Shown piece by piece: positions 10,034 through 17,673 of a DNA stretch of 64,000 bases (position 1 is the first letter of the stretch; each line of letters starts with the position of its first letter). The stretch spans positions 1 to 64,000 of the forward strand of contig CAZJQS010000003.1 in assembly GCA_964548175.1 (NCBI GenBank), given 5' to 3'. The stretch is from JANQPA01 sp964548175 (lineage in GTDB: Bacteria; Bacteroidota; Bacteroidia; Chitinophagales; Saprospiraceae). The notes under the pieces were generated by a model that saw nothing but the letters and a program-made list of their open reading frames with translations, had not been told where the DNA came from and did not search any database. The translations under genes were made by a program, and so were the position numbers.

Positions 10034-10482
10034 AATACGAATTCTGCTTTGCCTCCTTCAGGGCATCCCGGTATTGACGAATATCAAACCTGAATGGGCC
10101 AAAAGCTGAATAATCCCACTCAGGCCGCTGAAGATTCCCAAAGTCCGACCATTTTACCACCTCCCCGTTCACTTCAATATTAGCAGCCAGGGTCCAATCT
10201 CCCGGAACGCCGGAATAAGCATATTCCAGCAAGACGGTCCGGCCGCCGCCGGAAGTATAATCGTCGATAGCATCCCCCAAAAAATATTTTTTGGGGTGGT
10301 AATACCATCAAAGGCGGCAGCCCTTCATAGGCTCCGGCCAGACTTTTTCTCCCTTCCACTTTTGCAAAGCGGCTTTCCAGTAACTGAAGCAAATCGATTA
10401 GGCGGTATCCATTGATCAGGATATCCACTACCAGATAGTCTTCTAAAAATGAATTTACTGCAACGAATTTAACAACATCCAT
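10032..10482 (-). pseudogene. Small hypothetical gene split by a +1 frameshift
   Basis: Two minus-strand frames join into one plausible protein of about 149 residues. The first runs from ATG at 10482 (MDVVKFVAVNSFLEDYLVVD) to about 10285. The second continues to the stop at 10032 (GDAIDDYTSGGGRTVLLEYA, ending KEAKQNSY). The break lies in an A6/T6 homopolymer inside a 22-bp palindrome. Removing one A gives a smooth join reading QKYFLGDAIDDY. I do not recognise the family; there is no signal peptide or membrane segment, so the product would be cytoplasmic. It could be a true pseudogene, a sequencing error in a homopolymer, or less likely programmed +1 frameshifting. It lies 31 nt downstream of the ammonia-lyase gene on the same strand. 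Confidence 0.65.
10275..10296. repeat. Perfect 22-bp palindrome at the frameshift site
   Basis: Four C, six A, TA, six T, four G: the sequence equals its own reverse complement with no spacer. It lies exactly where the reading frame of the 10032-10482 gene breaks. Confidence 0.9.
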
Positions 10483-10513
10483 AATCTTTAAACTTTACAG
10501 CTTCCGGCAAAAT

Positions 10514-11473
10514 TCAAAAGGGCAGATTTTCCAAATCCACATTTCCTCCAGTCAGAATAATCCCGACTCTTTTGTTGGCAAAGCGTGCTTTTTCCTTCAA
10601 GACAGCCGCCAGGGGCACGGCGCAGGAAGGTTCGATGATGATTTTCATCCGCTCCCAAATCAACCGCATGGCTTTAACGATCTCCTCGTCGCTGACAGTA
10701 ATAATATCCTCAAGTTCCTTATGCAGTATGCCGAAGGTCTTTTCCCCCAGGTTGGTCCGCAGCCCGTCGGCTATGGTATTTGTAGAAGTATTGGTAAGGA
10801 GCTCCCCGGCCCTGAGCGAACGGTACGCATCATTGACAGCTTCGGGTTCTGCTCCGATGGCCTGAATATTTTTGGAAAGGTATCTGACGATAAGCGCGGT
10901 GCCACTCATCAGGCCTCCTCCTCCTATCGGCGCCATCACGATGTCGAGGCCGCTTATCTGTTCCATCAATTCAAGCGCTGCGGTGGCCTGGCCTGCGATG
11001 ACATTATAATCATTGTAAGGATGAATGAAGATAGCCCCGGTTTCCATTACTACCTTTTCCAGTGTCTTTTCCCTTGCTTCCTGGGTGGGTGCGCAGGGAA
11101 TGATCTCCGCACCATATCCTTCCGTAGCTTTGCGTTTGACGGCCGGAGCGTTTTCCGGCATTACGATGTAAGCAGGGATGCCCAGCAATTGGGCGCTGCG
11201 CGCCACTGCCTGCGCATGATTGCCTGAGGAATGGGTAGCCAGGCCTTTTTCCTTCTGCTCCCTGGATAAACGAACCGCCGCACTGGCGGCCCCTCTCATT
11301 TTGAAAGCACCGATTTTCTGAAAGTTTTCGCACTTAAAGAACAACAAGGCTCCTGACATGCGATCCAGCGTATTGCTGGTCAATACGGGGGTCCGGTGAA
11401 TAAGCGGCTTTATTTCTTTGTAGGTGGCCTGAATGTCCGCCAGGGTCGGAATACGATCCAGAAATTTTATCAT
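10514..11473 (-). CDS. PLP-dependent serine/threonine ammonia-lyase or racemase
   Basis: 319 residues from ATG at 11473; upstream in-frame codons to 11683 overlap the divergent gene and look non-coding. This is a fold-type II PLP enzyme. The cofactor lysine is about K58 in GAFKMRGA, the substrate loop is SSGNHAQAVA near residue 82, and the phosphate-binding glycine loop is GGGGLMSG near residue 187. It lacks the C-terminal ACT domain of biosynthetic IlvA, so it should not respond to isoleucine. It best fits the short catabolic group containing threonine/serine dehydratases, threo-3-hydroxyaspartate ammonia-lyase and serine racemase; motifs alone cannot choose among these. It is divergent from the small membrane protein gene at 11535. 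Confidence 0.85.
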   Translation of the reverse strand: MIKFLDRIPTLADIQATYKEIKPLIHRTPVLTSNTLDRMSGALLFFKCENFQKIGAFKMRGAASAAVRLSREQKEKGLATHSSGNHAQAVARSAQLLGIPAYIVMPENAPAVKRKATEGYGAEIIPCAPTQEAREKTLEKVVMETGAIFIHPYNDYNVIAGQATAALELMEQISGLDIVMAPIGGGGLMSGTALIVRYLSKNIQAIGAEPEAVNDAYRSLRAGELLTNTSTNTIADGLRTNLGEKTFGILHKELEDIITVSDEEIVKAMRLIWERMKIIIEPSCAVPLAAVLKEKARFANKRVGIILTGGNVDLENLPF

Positions 11474-11534
11474 ACTGAACGATTTTGTAGCGTTGAGGTT
11501 TAAAGATAAGCTTTCGACAACAAAATCGTACACT

Positions 11535-11813
11535 ATGTTTTCCACCGGCATAAAAAAATGGAGAAAGGGACTGTCTGTAATACTGGCCTTTCTGGGTATA
11601 TTATTTTTACTGCTCACCGTCCACCGGCTGGCTAAATTGCCGGAAGAACCTTTGTGGGGCTCACCGGCTTTAATCTGGGACAACTGGCAGTTCGCACTGC
11701 TGCTCGGACTGGGGCTCCCTTATTCCACTCCTATGGCCATCCTGATATTGCTGATCCTGTTTGTTGTTTTTTATGCAGCGATTCGCTTTGTCCTCCAATT
11801 GTTTTTCCGGTGA
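11535..11813 (+). CDS. Small two-helix membrane protein of unknown function
   Basis: 92 residues from ATG at 11535; a longer frame begins at 11433 but its first 34 codons lie antisense to the ammonia-lyase. It has a basic N-terminus (FSTGIKKWRKG), a first hydrophobic helix (LSVILAFLGILFLLLTV), a short loop, and a second helix near the C-terminus (MAILILLILFVVFYAAI). No family was recognised. It starts 61 nt from the divergent ammonia-lyase gene and ends 13 nt before the stop of the convergent asparaginase gene. Confidence 0.6.
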   Translation: MFSTGIKKWRKGLSVILAFLGILFLLLTVHRLAKLPEEPLWGSPALIWDNWQFALLLGLGLPYSTPMAILILLILFVVFYAAIRFVLQLFFR

Positions 11814-11826
11814 GCGTCCACAAAAA

Positions 11827-12828
11827 CTATCCTTCGGCAAAGCCTGATAAAAGATTCTTATTGTCTTCGCCCTGAAAAACAGCTACGGAATACCCCTTCC
11901 TGATGGAGAAGTGGCCATAATCGCCTTGTTTATTTAGCGCCAGATACCCCACTTGTAGTTTTTCTTCGGACACCCTGTTCTTGTATTTTCGCAAAATGCG
12001 GCCGATCGCTTCCTCGCAGGCTTGCTGTGGGCCGGCCCCGTTACGCATCAATTCGACGATCAGAAATGAGCCGAGGGTAGTCATGACCAACTCCCCCAGT
12101 CCGGTGGCGCAGGCTCCGCCAACTTCATTGTCTACGAACATACCGGCGCCGGGGATAGGGGAATCCCCTACCCTTCCATGTAATTTGTATCCGGCGCCCG
12201 AGGTGGTACAGGCGCCGCACAACCGCCCCTGTGCATCCATGGCCAGAATGCCGATGGTATCATGATTATTTTCATCAATGGCTTTATTTTCCTGATTAGC
12301 CTGCCATTTTTCCCAGGCCTCCCTGGCCTTTGCTGTTAGCAGGTTTTCTTGCGTGAATCCCTGGCTGAGCGCAAACTCCAGGGCCCCCTGCCCGCTAAGC
12401 ATAACGTGCGGTGTTTCTTCCAAGACCTTACGAGCCACAGATACGGGATGCTTAATGCCCTGCAAAAAAGTAACGCTCCCCGCGTTGCCCAAATGGTCCA
12501 TAATGCAGGCATCTAATGTCACAATGCCTCTACGATCAGGAAGACCGCCGTATCCTACGCTGGTATCATCGGGATCCGCCTCCGGTACTCTGGCCCCGGC
12601 CTCCACGGCATCCAGGGCGGTGCCGCCGCTTAACAGCCTTTGCATTGCTGCTTCGGTAGCCTTCCTATTGTCCCAAGTGGCAATGACCGTAGGAACAGGC
12701 TTAAACGCTGAGGGAGCCGAATTGCTCCCGACATTGTTTTCCTCAGCATTCGAAGAGCAGGCTAACCCGCTTCCAAGAGCACCTAAAGCAAGGGCTGACT
12801 TTTTAATAAATGAGCGTCTGTTTTCCAT
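11827..12828 (-). CDS. Glycosylasparaginase (N4-(beta-N-acetylglucosaminyl)-L-asparaginase), Tat-exported
   Basis: 333 residues of the Ntn-hydrolase asparaginase family 2. The autocleavage and nucleophile motif is HDTIG with the catalytic threonine at about residue 191, followed by the substrate region TTSGAGYKLHGRVGDSPIPG and the oxyanion loop ATGLGE. The N-terminus is a twin-arginine signal (NRRSFIKKSALALGALGSG), so the protein is exported folded, probably to the periplasm. It should cleave the GlcNAc-asparagine bond in glycopeptides and self-process into alpha and beta chains. The well-studied bacterial homologue is from Elizabethkingia, also Bacteroidota. Isoaspartyl peptidase activity is the main alternative. 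Confidence 0.88.
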   Translation of the reverse strand: MENRRSFIKKSALALGALGSGLACSSNAEENNVGSNSAPSAFKPVPTVIATWDNRKATEAAMQRLLSGGTALDAVEAGARVPEADPDDTSVGYGGLPDRRGIVTLDACIMDHLGNAGSVTFLQGIKHPVSVARKVLEETPHVMLSGQGALEFALSQGFTQENLLTAKAREAWEKWQANQENKAIDENNHDTIGILAMDAQGRLCGACTTSGAGYKLHGRVGDSPIPGAGMFVDNEVGGACATGLGELVMTTLGSFLIVELMRNGAGPQQACEEAIGRILRKYKNRVSEEKLQVGYLALNKQGDYGHFSIRKGYSVAVFQGEDNKNLLSGFAEG

Positions 12829-12985
12829 ACTGGTATTGTATTGTTAAAATTTTTCGATTTTTACTATTGAAGTTGTTTAAAGTTTCCTGCTCTGCAGGGA
12901 AAAGATAAGTCCTTTTGTCGGCCCGGACAAAACCAACATTTAAATTCTGTGTTAATTCCAAAAAGCAAAAGCTAATCCGCTTGTC

Positions 12986-13792
12986 ATGCAAAACCAAAGC
13001 GACATTACTCCGATCATCAAAATATCCAACCTGACAAAAAGCTACAACAATCAGGTGGTGCTGAAGGGAATCACCCTGAATGTTTATCCAGGCCAGATCA
13101 TCGGATACATCGGCCCTAACGGAGCCGGCAAATCGACTACCGTAAGGATTCTCTCAGGTATAGATGCCGATTTCCAGGGAACGGTGGAGGTCGATGGGTT
13201 GGATGTCAAAAAACAAGCCCTGGAAGTCAAGCGCATCATCGGTTACGTTCCCGAAAATGCCGAGTTGTATGAGGTGCTTACACCAGGAGAATTTCTGAAC
13301 TTCGTTGGCAGGTTATATGATCTTCCTGAGGAAAGACTGAACAGACGCATTCAGGAAATGATGACTTTTTTCAACATGAGTGCTCACGTGGATCAGCGAA
13401 TGGAAACTTTTTCCAAGGGGATGCGCCAGAAAGTGCTGCTCATATCCGGCCTGCTACATGATCCCAGGATATTGTTCCTGGATGAACCGCTCGCCGGACT
13501 GGACGCCAACTCTGTTATTCTGGTCAAGGAGATGCTCGCCAGAATGGCAGCCGCCGGAAAAACCATCTTCTATTCTTCCCATATGATGGATGTGGTGGAA
13601 AAGATATCTGACCGCATCATTCTTATCCACCAGGGAAATATTGTGGTCGATGGCGATTTCGAAAGCTTGAAAAAAGAGAGCAGCGACTCCCTTGAAAAGA
13701 TCTTTGCCCAGCTGACCGGTGACCAGGGCGTCGACGCTTTGATGGATAGTTTTATTAAGGCATTTGACCAATCAAAAGAAGAAGGTGAATAA
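12986..13792 (+). CDS. ABC transporter ATP-binding protein
   Basis: 268 residues with a complete nucleotide-binding domain: Walker A GPNGAGKST near residue 47, Q-loop around YVPENAELY, signature-like FSKGMRQKV, Walker B LFLDEPLAGLD, and H-loop YSSHMMD. The long tail after the H-loop is typical of ABC-2 type exporters and gliding-type GldA relatives. It overlaps the permease gene that follows by 8 nt and the two should be translationally coupled. The substrate is unknown. Confidence 0.9.
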   Translation: MQNQSDITPIIKISNLTKSYNNQVVLKGITLNVYPGQIIGYIGPNGAGKSTTVRILSGIDADFQGTVEVDGLDVKKQALEVKRIIGYVPENAELYEVLTPGEFLNFVGRLYDLPEERLNRRIQEMMTFFNMSAHVDQRMETFSKGMRQKVLLISGLLHDPRILFLDEPLAGLDANSVILVKEMLARMAAAGKTIFYSSHMMDVVEKISDRIILIHQGNIVVDGDFESLKKESSDSLEKIFAQLTGDQGVDALMDSFIKAFDQSKEEGE

Positions 13793-15461
13793 GCTTTTAG
13801 TCCGACTGATCATGTTGTTTACGCCTCTTTGGCGGTCTTTCGGCGTCAACACGGAGCATCTGCGCCTGATCCTGGAAGTCAAACTAACCATGGACAGCCG
13901 GCGTCCGCTCATGATGGGGATGATGATGCAAAGTGAAAAAAAAGAGACCACTGCCCAGGATGTCTTGCTGATCTTATTTACCGGACTGATGGGCATCATG
14001 CTGATGATCATTCTCATATTTGTAAAACCGCTAAGCCTGGCATTTAGCCTTTACTTTCTAGTCTGGATCGTTTTTCTGATGTTTGCCATCATTTCCGATT
14101 TCACCCATGTGCTGATAGATCCCCGGGATAACTATATTCTTTTTCCACGCCCGGTTGATGATGCGACCATTACGCTTTCCCGCATTCTCCATATTGGTCT
14201 TTATCTGAATAAAATGGTGTTGGCGTTATCCTTACCCGCCATAATTTACATACCTTTTCAATATGGTCTGGCCGGGTTTTTGCTTTTTCTACTAATGATC
14301 CTGCTGGCGATTACTATGGTCATATTTTTTGTTAACCTTGCCTATTTACTCATTTTGCAACTTACCACGCCTTCTCGTTTCAAAGAAGTCATCAATTATT
14401 TTCAGATCGTACTTACGGTCGTGATATTTATGGGCTACTACTTGTTCCCCAGATTAATTGCTTTTGAACAGCTTCGGCAAGTCAATATTTTTGAGGTCAG
14501 TTGGAGTTTACTCTCTCCTTCGGTATGGCTGGCCGGATTATGGGAGGTAGTATTTCGGGGCAGCAGCGATAAAACGGTTATGCTGGCGGCAGGTCTTTCT
14601 ATTGCGACTCCACTGATCGGGATGCTATTGGTGCTTAAGATAATGGCTCGTCACTTCAGCCAAAAGCTGTTTGCCATTTCACAAGGTGTTAACATGGAAA
14701 AGGAGAACGGCAAAAAGGGCAAGCGGGTTAGCAAAACCAAATGGTGGCAAGTTATTCGAGATCGCCTCTGCCGGAATAACCTGGAAAAGGCGGGGTTTGA
14801 TCAGGCCTGGCATCTTACGGGGCGAATGCGAGACTTCAAGTTGCGCGTATACCCGGGCTTTGCTTTTATTCCGGTCTTTTTTCTTTCGGTTTTTCTCTCT
14901 GGCGATGGATCGCTACAGGAGAAATGGACCTACATTGTCAATAGTAATGTACACATCGTATTTGGGTATATCTGCATTTTTGCCATTGTTTCTCCCCTCA
15001 ATGCAGTAGCTTTTTCAGAACAATTCAAAGCCGGCTGGATATATCGCGCCTATCCGGTAGAACGTCCCGGTCCTCTGATCGCCGGAGCATTTAAGGCGCT
15101 GGCAGTGCGGTTTTATTTACCAGTTACGCTGGTTCTTTACCTGACGGGATTTTTGGTTTGGGGCAGTAAGGTCATTGACGATTTTCTGCTGGCGTTTTTT
15201 ATCAATTTAAGCATTGGGGTGGGCGTTCAAACGGCTGATAAATTGAGACTTCCCTTCAGTCACCCCTGGTCCGAACTCGCTGACGGGGCCAATATTGGAT
15301 CGGTTATGACCATGATGCTAGCTATTGGAGCGCTGGGGTCCATACATTTTTTCCTGTTAGCTGAACGATGGTATATTATACTCCCGGCCATTCCACTAAG
15401 CGTACTTTTGCTGCGTTCCGTATTTCGATCCATTGAAAGCACGCAGTGGCGACAGCTCTGA
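13785..15461 (+). CDS. ABC-2-like multi-spanning permease
   Basis: About 558 residues. The frame is open from TTG at 13764, but GTG at 13785 sits right behind an AAGAAGAAG stretch and overlaps the ATPase stop by 8 nt, so it is my preferred start. The protein has many hydrophobic helices (for example GLMGIMLMIILIFV near residue 65 and FLLFLLMILLAITMVIFFV near 160) and a large polar segment near residues 295-350 (KRVSKTKWWQVIRDR). It is the obvious membrane partner of the preceding ATPase. I recognise no more specific family. Confidence 0.8.
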   Translation: MNKLLVRLIMLFTPLWRSFGVNTEHLRLILEVKLTMDSRRPLMMGMMMQSEKKETTAQDVLLILFTGLMGIMLMIILIFVKPLSLAFSLYFLVWIVFLMFAIISDFTHVLIDPRDNYILFPRPVDDATITLSRILHIGLYLNKMVLALSLPAIIYIPFQYGLAGFLLFLLMILLAITMVIFFVNLAYLLILQLTTPSRFKEVINYFQIVLTVVIFMGYYLFPRLIAFEQLRQVNIFEVSWSLLSPSVWLAGLWEVVFRGSSDKTVMLAAGLSIATPLIGMLLVLKIMARHFSQKLFAISQGVNMEKENGKKGKRVSKTKWWQVIRDRLCRNNLEKAGFDQAWHLTGRMRDFKLRVYPGFAFIPVFFLSVFLSGDGSLQEKWTYIVNSNVHIVFGYICIFAIVSPLNAVAFSEQFKAGWIYRAYPVERPGPLIAGAFKALAVRFYLPVTLVLYLTGFLVWGSKVIDDFLLAFFINLSIGVGVQTADKLRLPFSHPWSELADGANIGSVMTMMLAIGALGSIHFFLLAERWYIILPAIPLSVLLLRSVFRSIESTQWRQL

Positions 15462-15523
15462 GGCCACCTCACCTAAGCGCTGTCCTCAAAATCCCTTCAA
15501 AATCTATTCCTATTTTTGCAGGT

Positions 15524-16201
15524 ATGAAAGTATTAATTGTTGAAGACGAAAAGGAATTGTTGTCTAACATCCAGGCTTATTTATCGAACAGCGAGATCGT
15601 CTGCGAGACCGCTTCCAATTTTCAGGGCGCCCTGAATAAGCTGGCTGCTTTCGTTTATGATCTGGTCATATTGGACATCATGCTGCCGGGTGGCAGCGGG
15701 CTGGAGTTACTAAAAATGATCAAGGCGGAGCAGCCGGACACGGGTATTCTGATCATTTCCGCCAAGAATGCACTAGATGACCGCCTTGAAGGCCTCGACC
15801 TGGGCGCCGATGATTACCTGACCAAGCCGTTCCATCTTTCGGAGCTCAATGCACGTCTTCGCGCCATTTACCGAAGAAGAAAGCTACAAGGCAAATCGCA
15901 GCTCGAATTCGAAGAGATTAAAGTGAACATCGACACTCACGAAGTAATAGTCGATGACCGGCCAATAGTACTGACGCTAAAAGAACACGAATTACTCGTT
16001 TTTTTCATTACTAACAAAAACAGGGTGCTCAACAAGCAGGTGATTGCCGAACACCTTTGGGGAGACAATGTCGACTATCTGGATTCTTTTGATTTCGTTT
16101 ATCAACACATTAAAAACCTGCGCAAAAAAATCGTAGCAGCAGGAGGAAATAACTACATCCAGACCATTTACGGCCTGGGCTATAAATTTAGCAAAATATA
16201 A
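15524..16201 (+). CDS. OmpR-family response regulator
   Basis: 225 residues from ATG at 15524. The receiver domain has the acidic pocket VEDE, phospho-acceptor D51 in VILDIMLPG, a conserved alcohol residue in IISA, and the invariant lysine in TKPF. The C-terminal winged helix (LTLKEHELLVFFITNKNRVL, then VYQHIKNLRKKI) is of OmpR/PhoB type. A longer upstream frame from 15446 overlaps the permease gene and is not used. It is followed after 2 nt by the kinase gene. The tandem 11-bp repeats before the barrel gene at 17674 are a likely target site. Confidence 0.92.
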   Translation: MKVLIVEDEKELLSNIQAYLSNSEIVCETASNFQGALNKLAAFVYDLVILDIMLPGGSGLELLKMIKAEQPDTGILIISAKNALDDRLEGLDLGADDYLTKPFHLSELNARLRAIYRRRKLQGKSQLEFEEIKVNIDTHEVIVDDRPIVLTLKEHELLVFFITNKNRVLNKQVIAEHLWGDNVDYLDSFDFVYQHIKNLRKKIVAAGGNNYIQTIYGLGYKFSKI

Positions 16202-16203
16202 AT

Positions 16204-17457
16204 ATGAAACTGATCAGTAAAGCCCTGCTTTGGTATTTTCTTCTGGCGGTCATTGTCTTTGGTATAGGGGGCGTCATTACTTTCGTGTTGGTAAAAGAAG
16301 CCGTGGAAAAAGAAACCGATTACGAACTTAGCCGCAACCTGCGTCAGATCGTTCGTTCTATGGAAAAAGGGCAGACGCCGGAGATGCTGGAAACCAGCAC
16401 CGTCGACATCCACGCTTTGGATGTTCCCTTTGAGGAAGAATCCCGCTTTTACAGTGACACCCTGGTCTATCACCCCCGGACGGAACGCATGGAAAACTTT
16501 AGAAAGATCGTTGCTTTCCGAAACATTCTGGAGCACCCTTACCGCATAGAGATCATTGATATTTATTTCGAGCAGGACGACATTATCGAGGTAGTTGCTC
16601 AGATTCTTCTCCGGCTTTTCGTGGTATTTAGCTTTGTTCTTTTGATCGGCAGCTTTTTGATCTCGAGGCGGATCTTCCAGCCTTTTGAAGAATTGCTGCG
16701 CAATATCGACCAGTGGAACCTGAAAAGCAATACTCCCCTGGCGCTTCCAAGGACTAACACCAAAGAATTACAGAAGCTCCATCAGTTCTTGAAACGAATG
16801 ACCAATAAAGCCCGGCAGGACTATCAGGCCCTGAAGGAATTTACCGAAAATGCCTCCCATGAAATGCAAACGCCCCTGGCCATCGCAAGGGGAAAATTGG
16901 AAATACTACAGGAAGACCCGCAGCTTTCCGCTTCCCAGCTGGAACTGATACAGTCGGCACAATATTCCCTGGCCAAGCTTTCCAAACTGGGAAGAGCTCT
17001 CTCCTTGCTGACAAAAATCGAAAACCAGGAGTTCGAGACCAAAGAAAAAACAGGCCTCTCTGAAATCACCGAACGGGTTACCAGCCAGTTTGAAGAATTA
17101 GCCGAGATGAAAGGGTTGAGCCTGAAAAAAGCCATTAAGCCCGGAGTCAAATTGCAAATTGACCCCTTGCTGGCTGATATCCTGGTGACCAACTTACTTA
17201 AAAATGCTTTACAACACAATGTGAAGGCCGGATGGATAACTATTGAACTTGACGAGGCCAGGTTAACGGTAAAAAATACAGGAGAACCTCCTGAAGCCCC
17301 GATAGCAGAATTGTTCCATCGGTTCAAAAAAAGTAAGCTCAGCAATGGCTCTCTGGGTCTTGGCCTGGCGATCGTCAAAAAGATCAGCGAGGTCCATCAA
17401 ATGGAAGTGACCTATCACTTTGAAAAAGGCATTCATCAGATCAGCGTCATTTTTTAA
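16204..17457 (+). CDS. Sensor histidine kinase, partner of the preceding regulator
   Basis: 417 residues. One membrane helix lies near the N-terminus (LLWYFLLAVIVFGIGGVITF), then a periplasmic sensor of about 110 residues, then a second helix (LLRLFVVFSFVLLIGSFLI). The phospho-accepting H-box is NASHEMQTPL with H219, followed by the ATP-binding N-box (LVTNLLKNALQHN) and G-boxes (GSLGLGLAIVKK). The short, acidic sensor region gives no ligand clue. It is coupled to the response regulator (2-nt gap) and lies directly upstream of the operator and outer-membrane barrel gene. Confidence 0.92.
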   Translation: MKLISKALLWYFLLAVIVFGIGGVITFVLVKEAVEKETDYELSRNLRQIVRSMEKGQTPEMLETSTVDIHALDVPFEEESRFYSDTLVYHPRTERMENFRKIVAFRNILEHPYRIEIIDIYFEQDDIIEVVAQILLRLFVVFSFVLLIGSFLISRRIFQPFEELLRNIDQWNLKSNTPLALPRTNTKELQKLHQFLKRMTNKARQDYQALKEFTENASHEMQTPLAIARGKLEILQEDPQLSASQLELIQSAQYSLAKLSKLGRALSLLTKIENQEFETKEKTGLSEITERVTSQFEELAEMKGLSLKKAIKPGVKLQIDPLLADILVTNLLKNALQHNVKAGWITIELDEARLTVKNTGEPPEAPIAELFHRFKKSKLSNGSLGLGLAIVKKISEVHQMEVTYHFEKGIHQISVIF

Positions 17458-17488
17458 AACTTCAAATTTCCTTCAGATTTCCTTCAGA
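17456..17488 (+). promoter_or_regulatory. Tandem 11-bp direct repeats, probable response-regulator site
   Basis: TTTCCTTCAGA occurs twice without a gap (17467-17477 and 17478-17488), preceded in phase by a weaker copy keeping CTTCA (17456-17466). An 11-bp period places the half-sites on one face of the helix, the usual arrangement for OmpR-family regulators. The last repeat ends 20 nt before the -7-like box. Confidence 0.7.
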
Positions 17489-17508
17489 CTGAAAATAGGT
17501 TTATGACT

Positions 17509-17516
17509 CATCTTTG
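17509..17516 (+). promoter_or_regulatory. -7-like box CATCTTTG for the outer-membrane barrel gene
   Basis: It differs from TAnnTTTG only at the first base. The direct repeats occupy the place of a -33 element, as expected for an activator-dependent promoter. It would give a leader of about 150 nt before the ATG at 17674. Confidence 0.45.
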
Positions 17517-17673
17517 TGTTAAAAAGGGTCGGATTCTAATCATTTTATTCAAATTCATGTTTAAACACCGATTCTTCAAATGAGGATGGCGAAAAAATTC
17601 ATTTTACCCCACCTCAGAATGAAAAAAAGTGCATTACATAAACTAAAAAAGGAACCTGTTACAAACTTATCCA

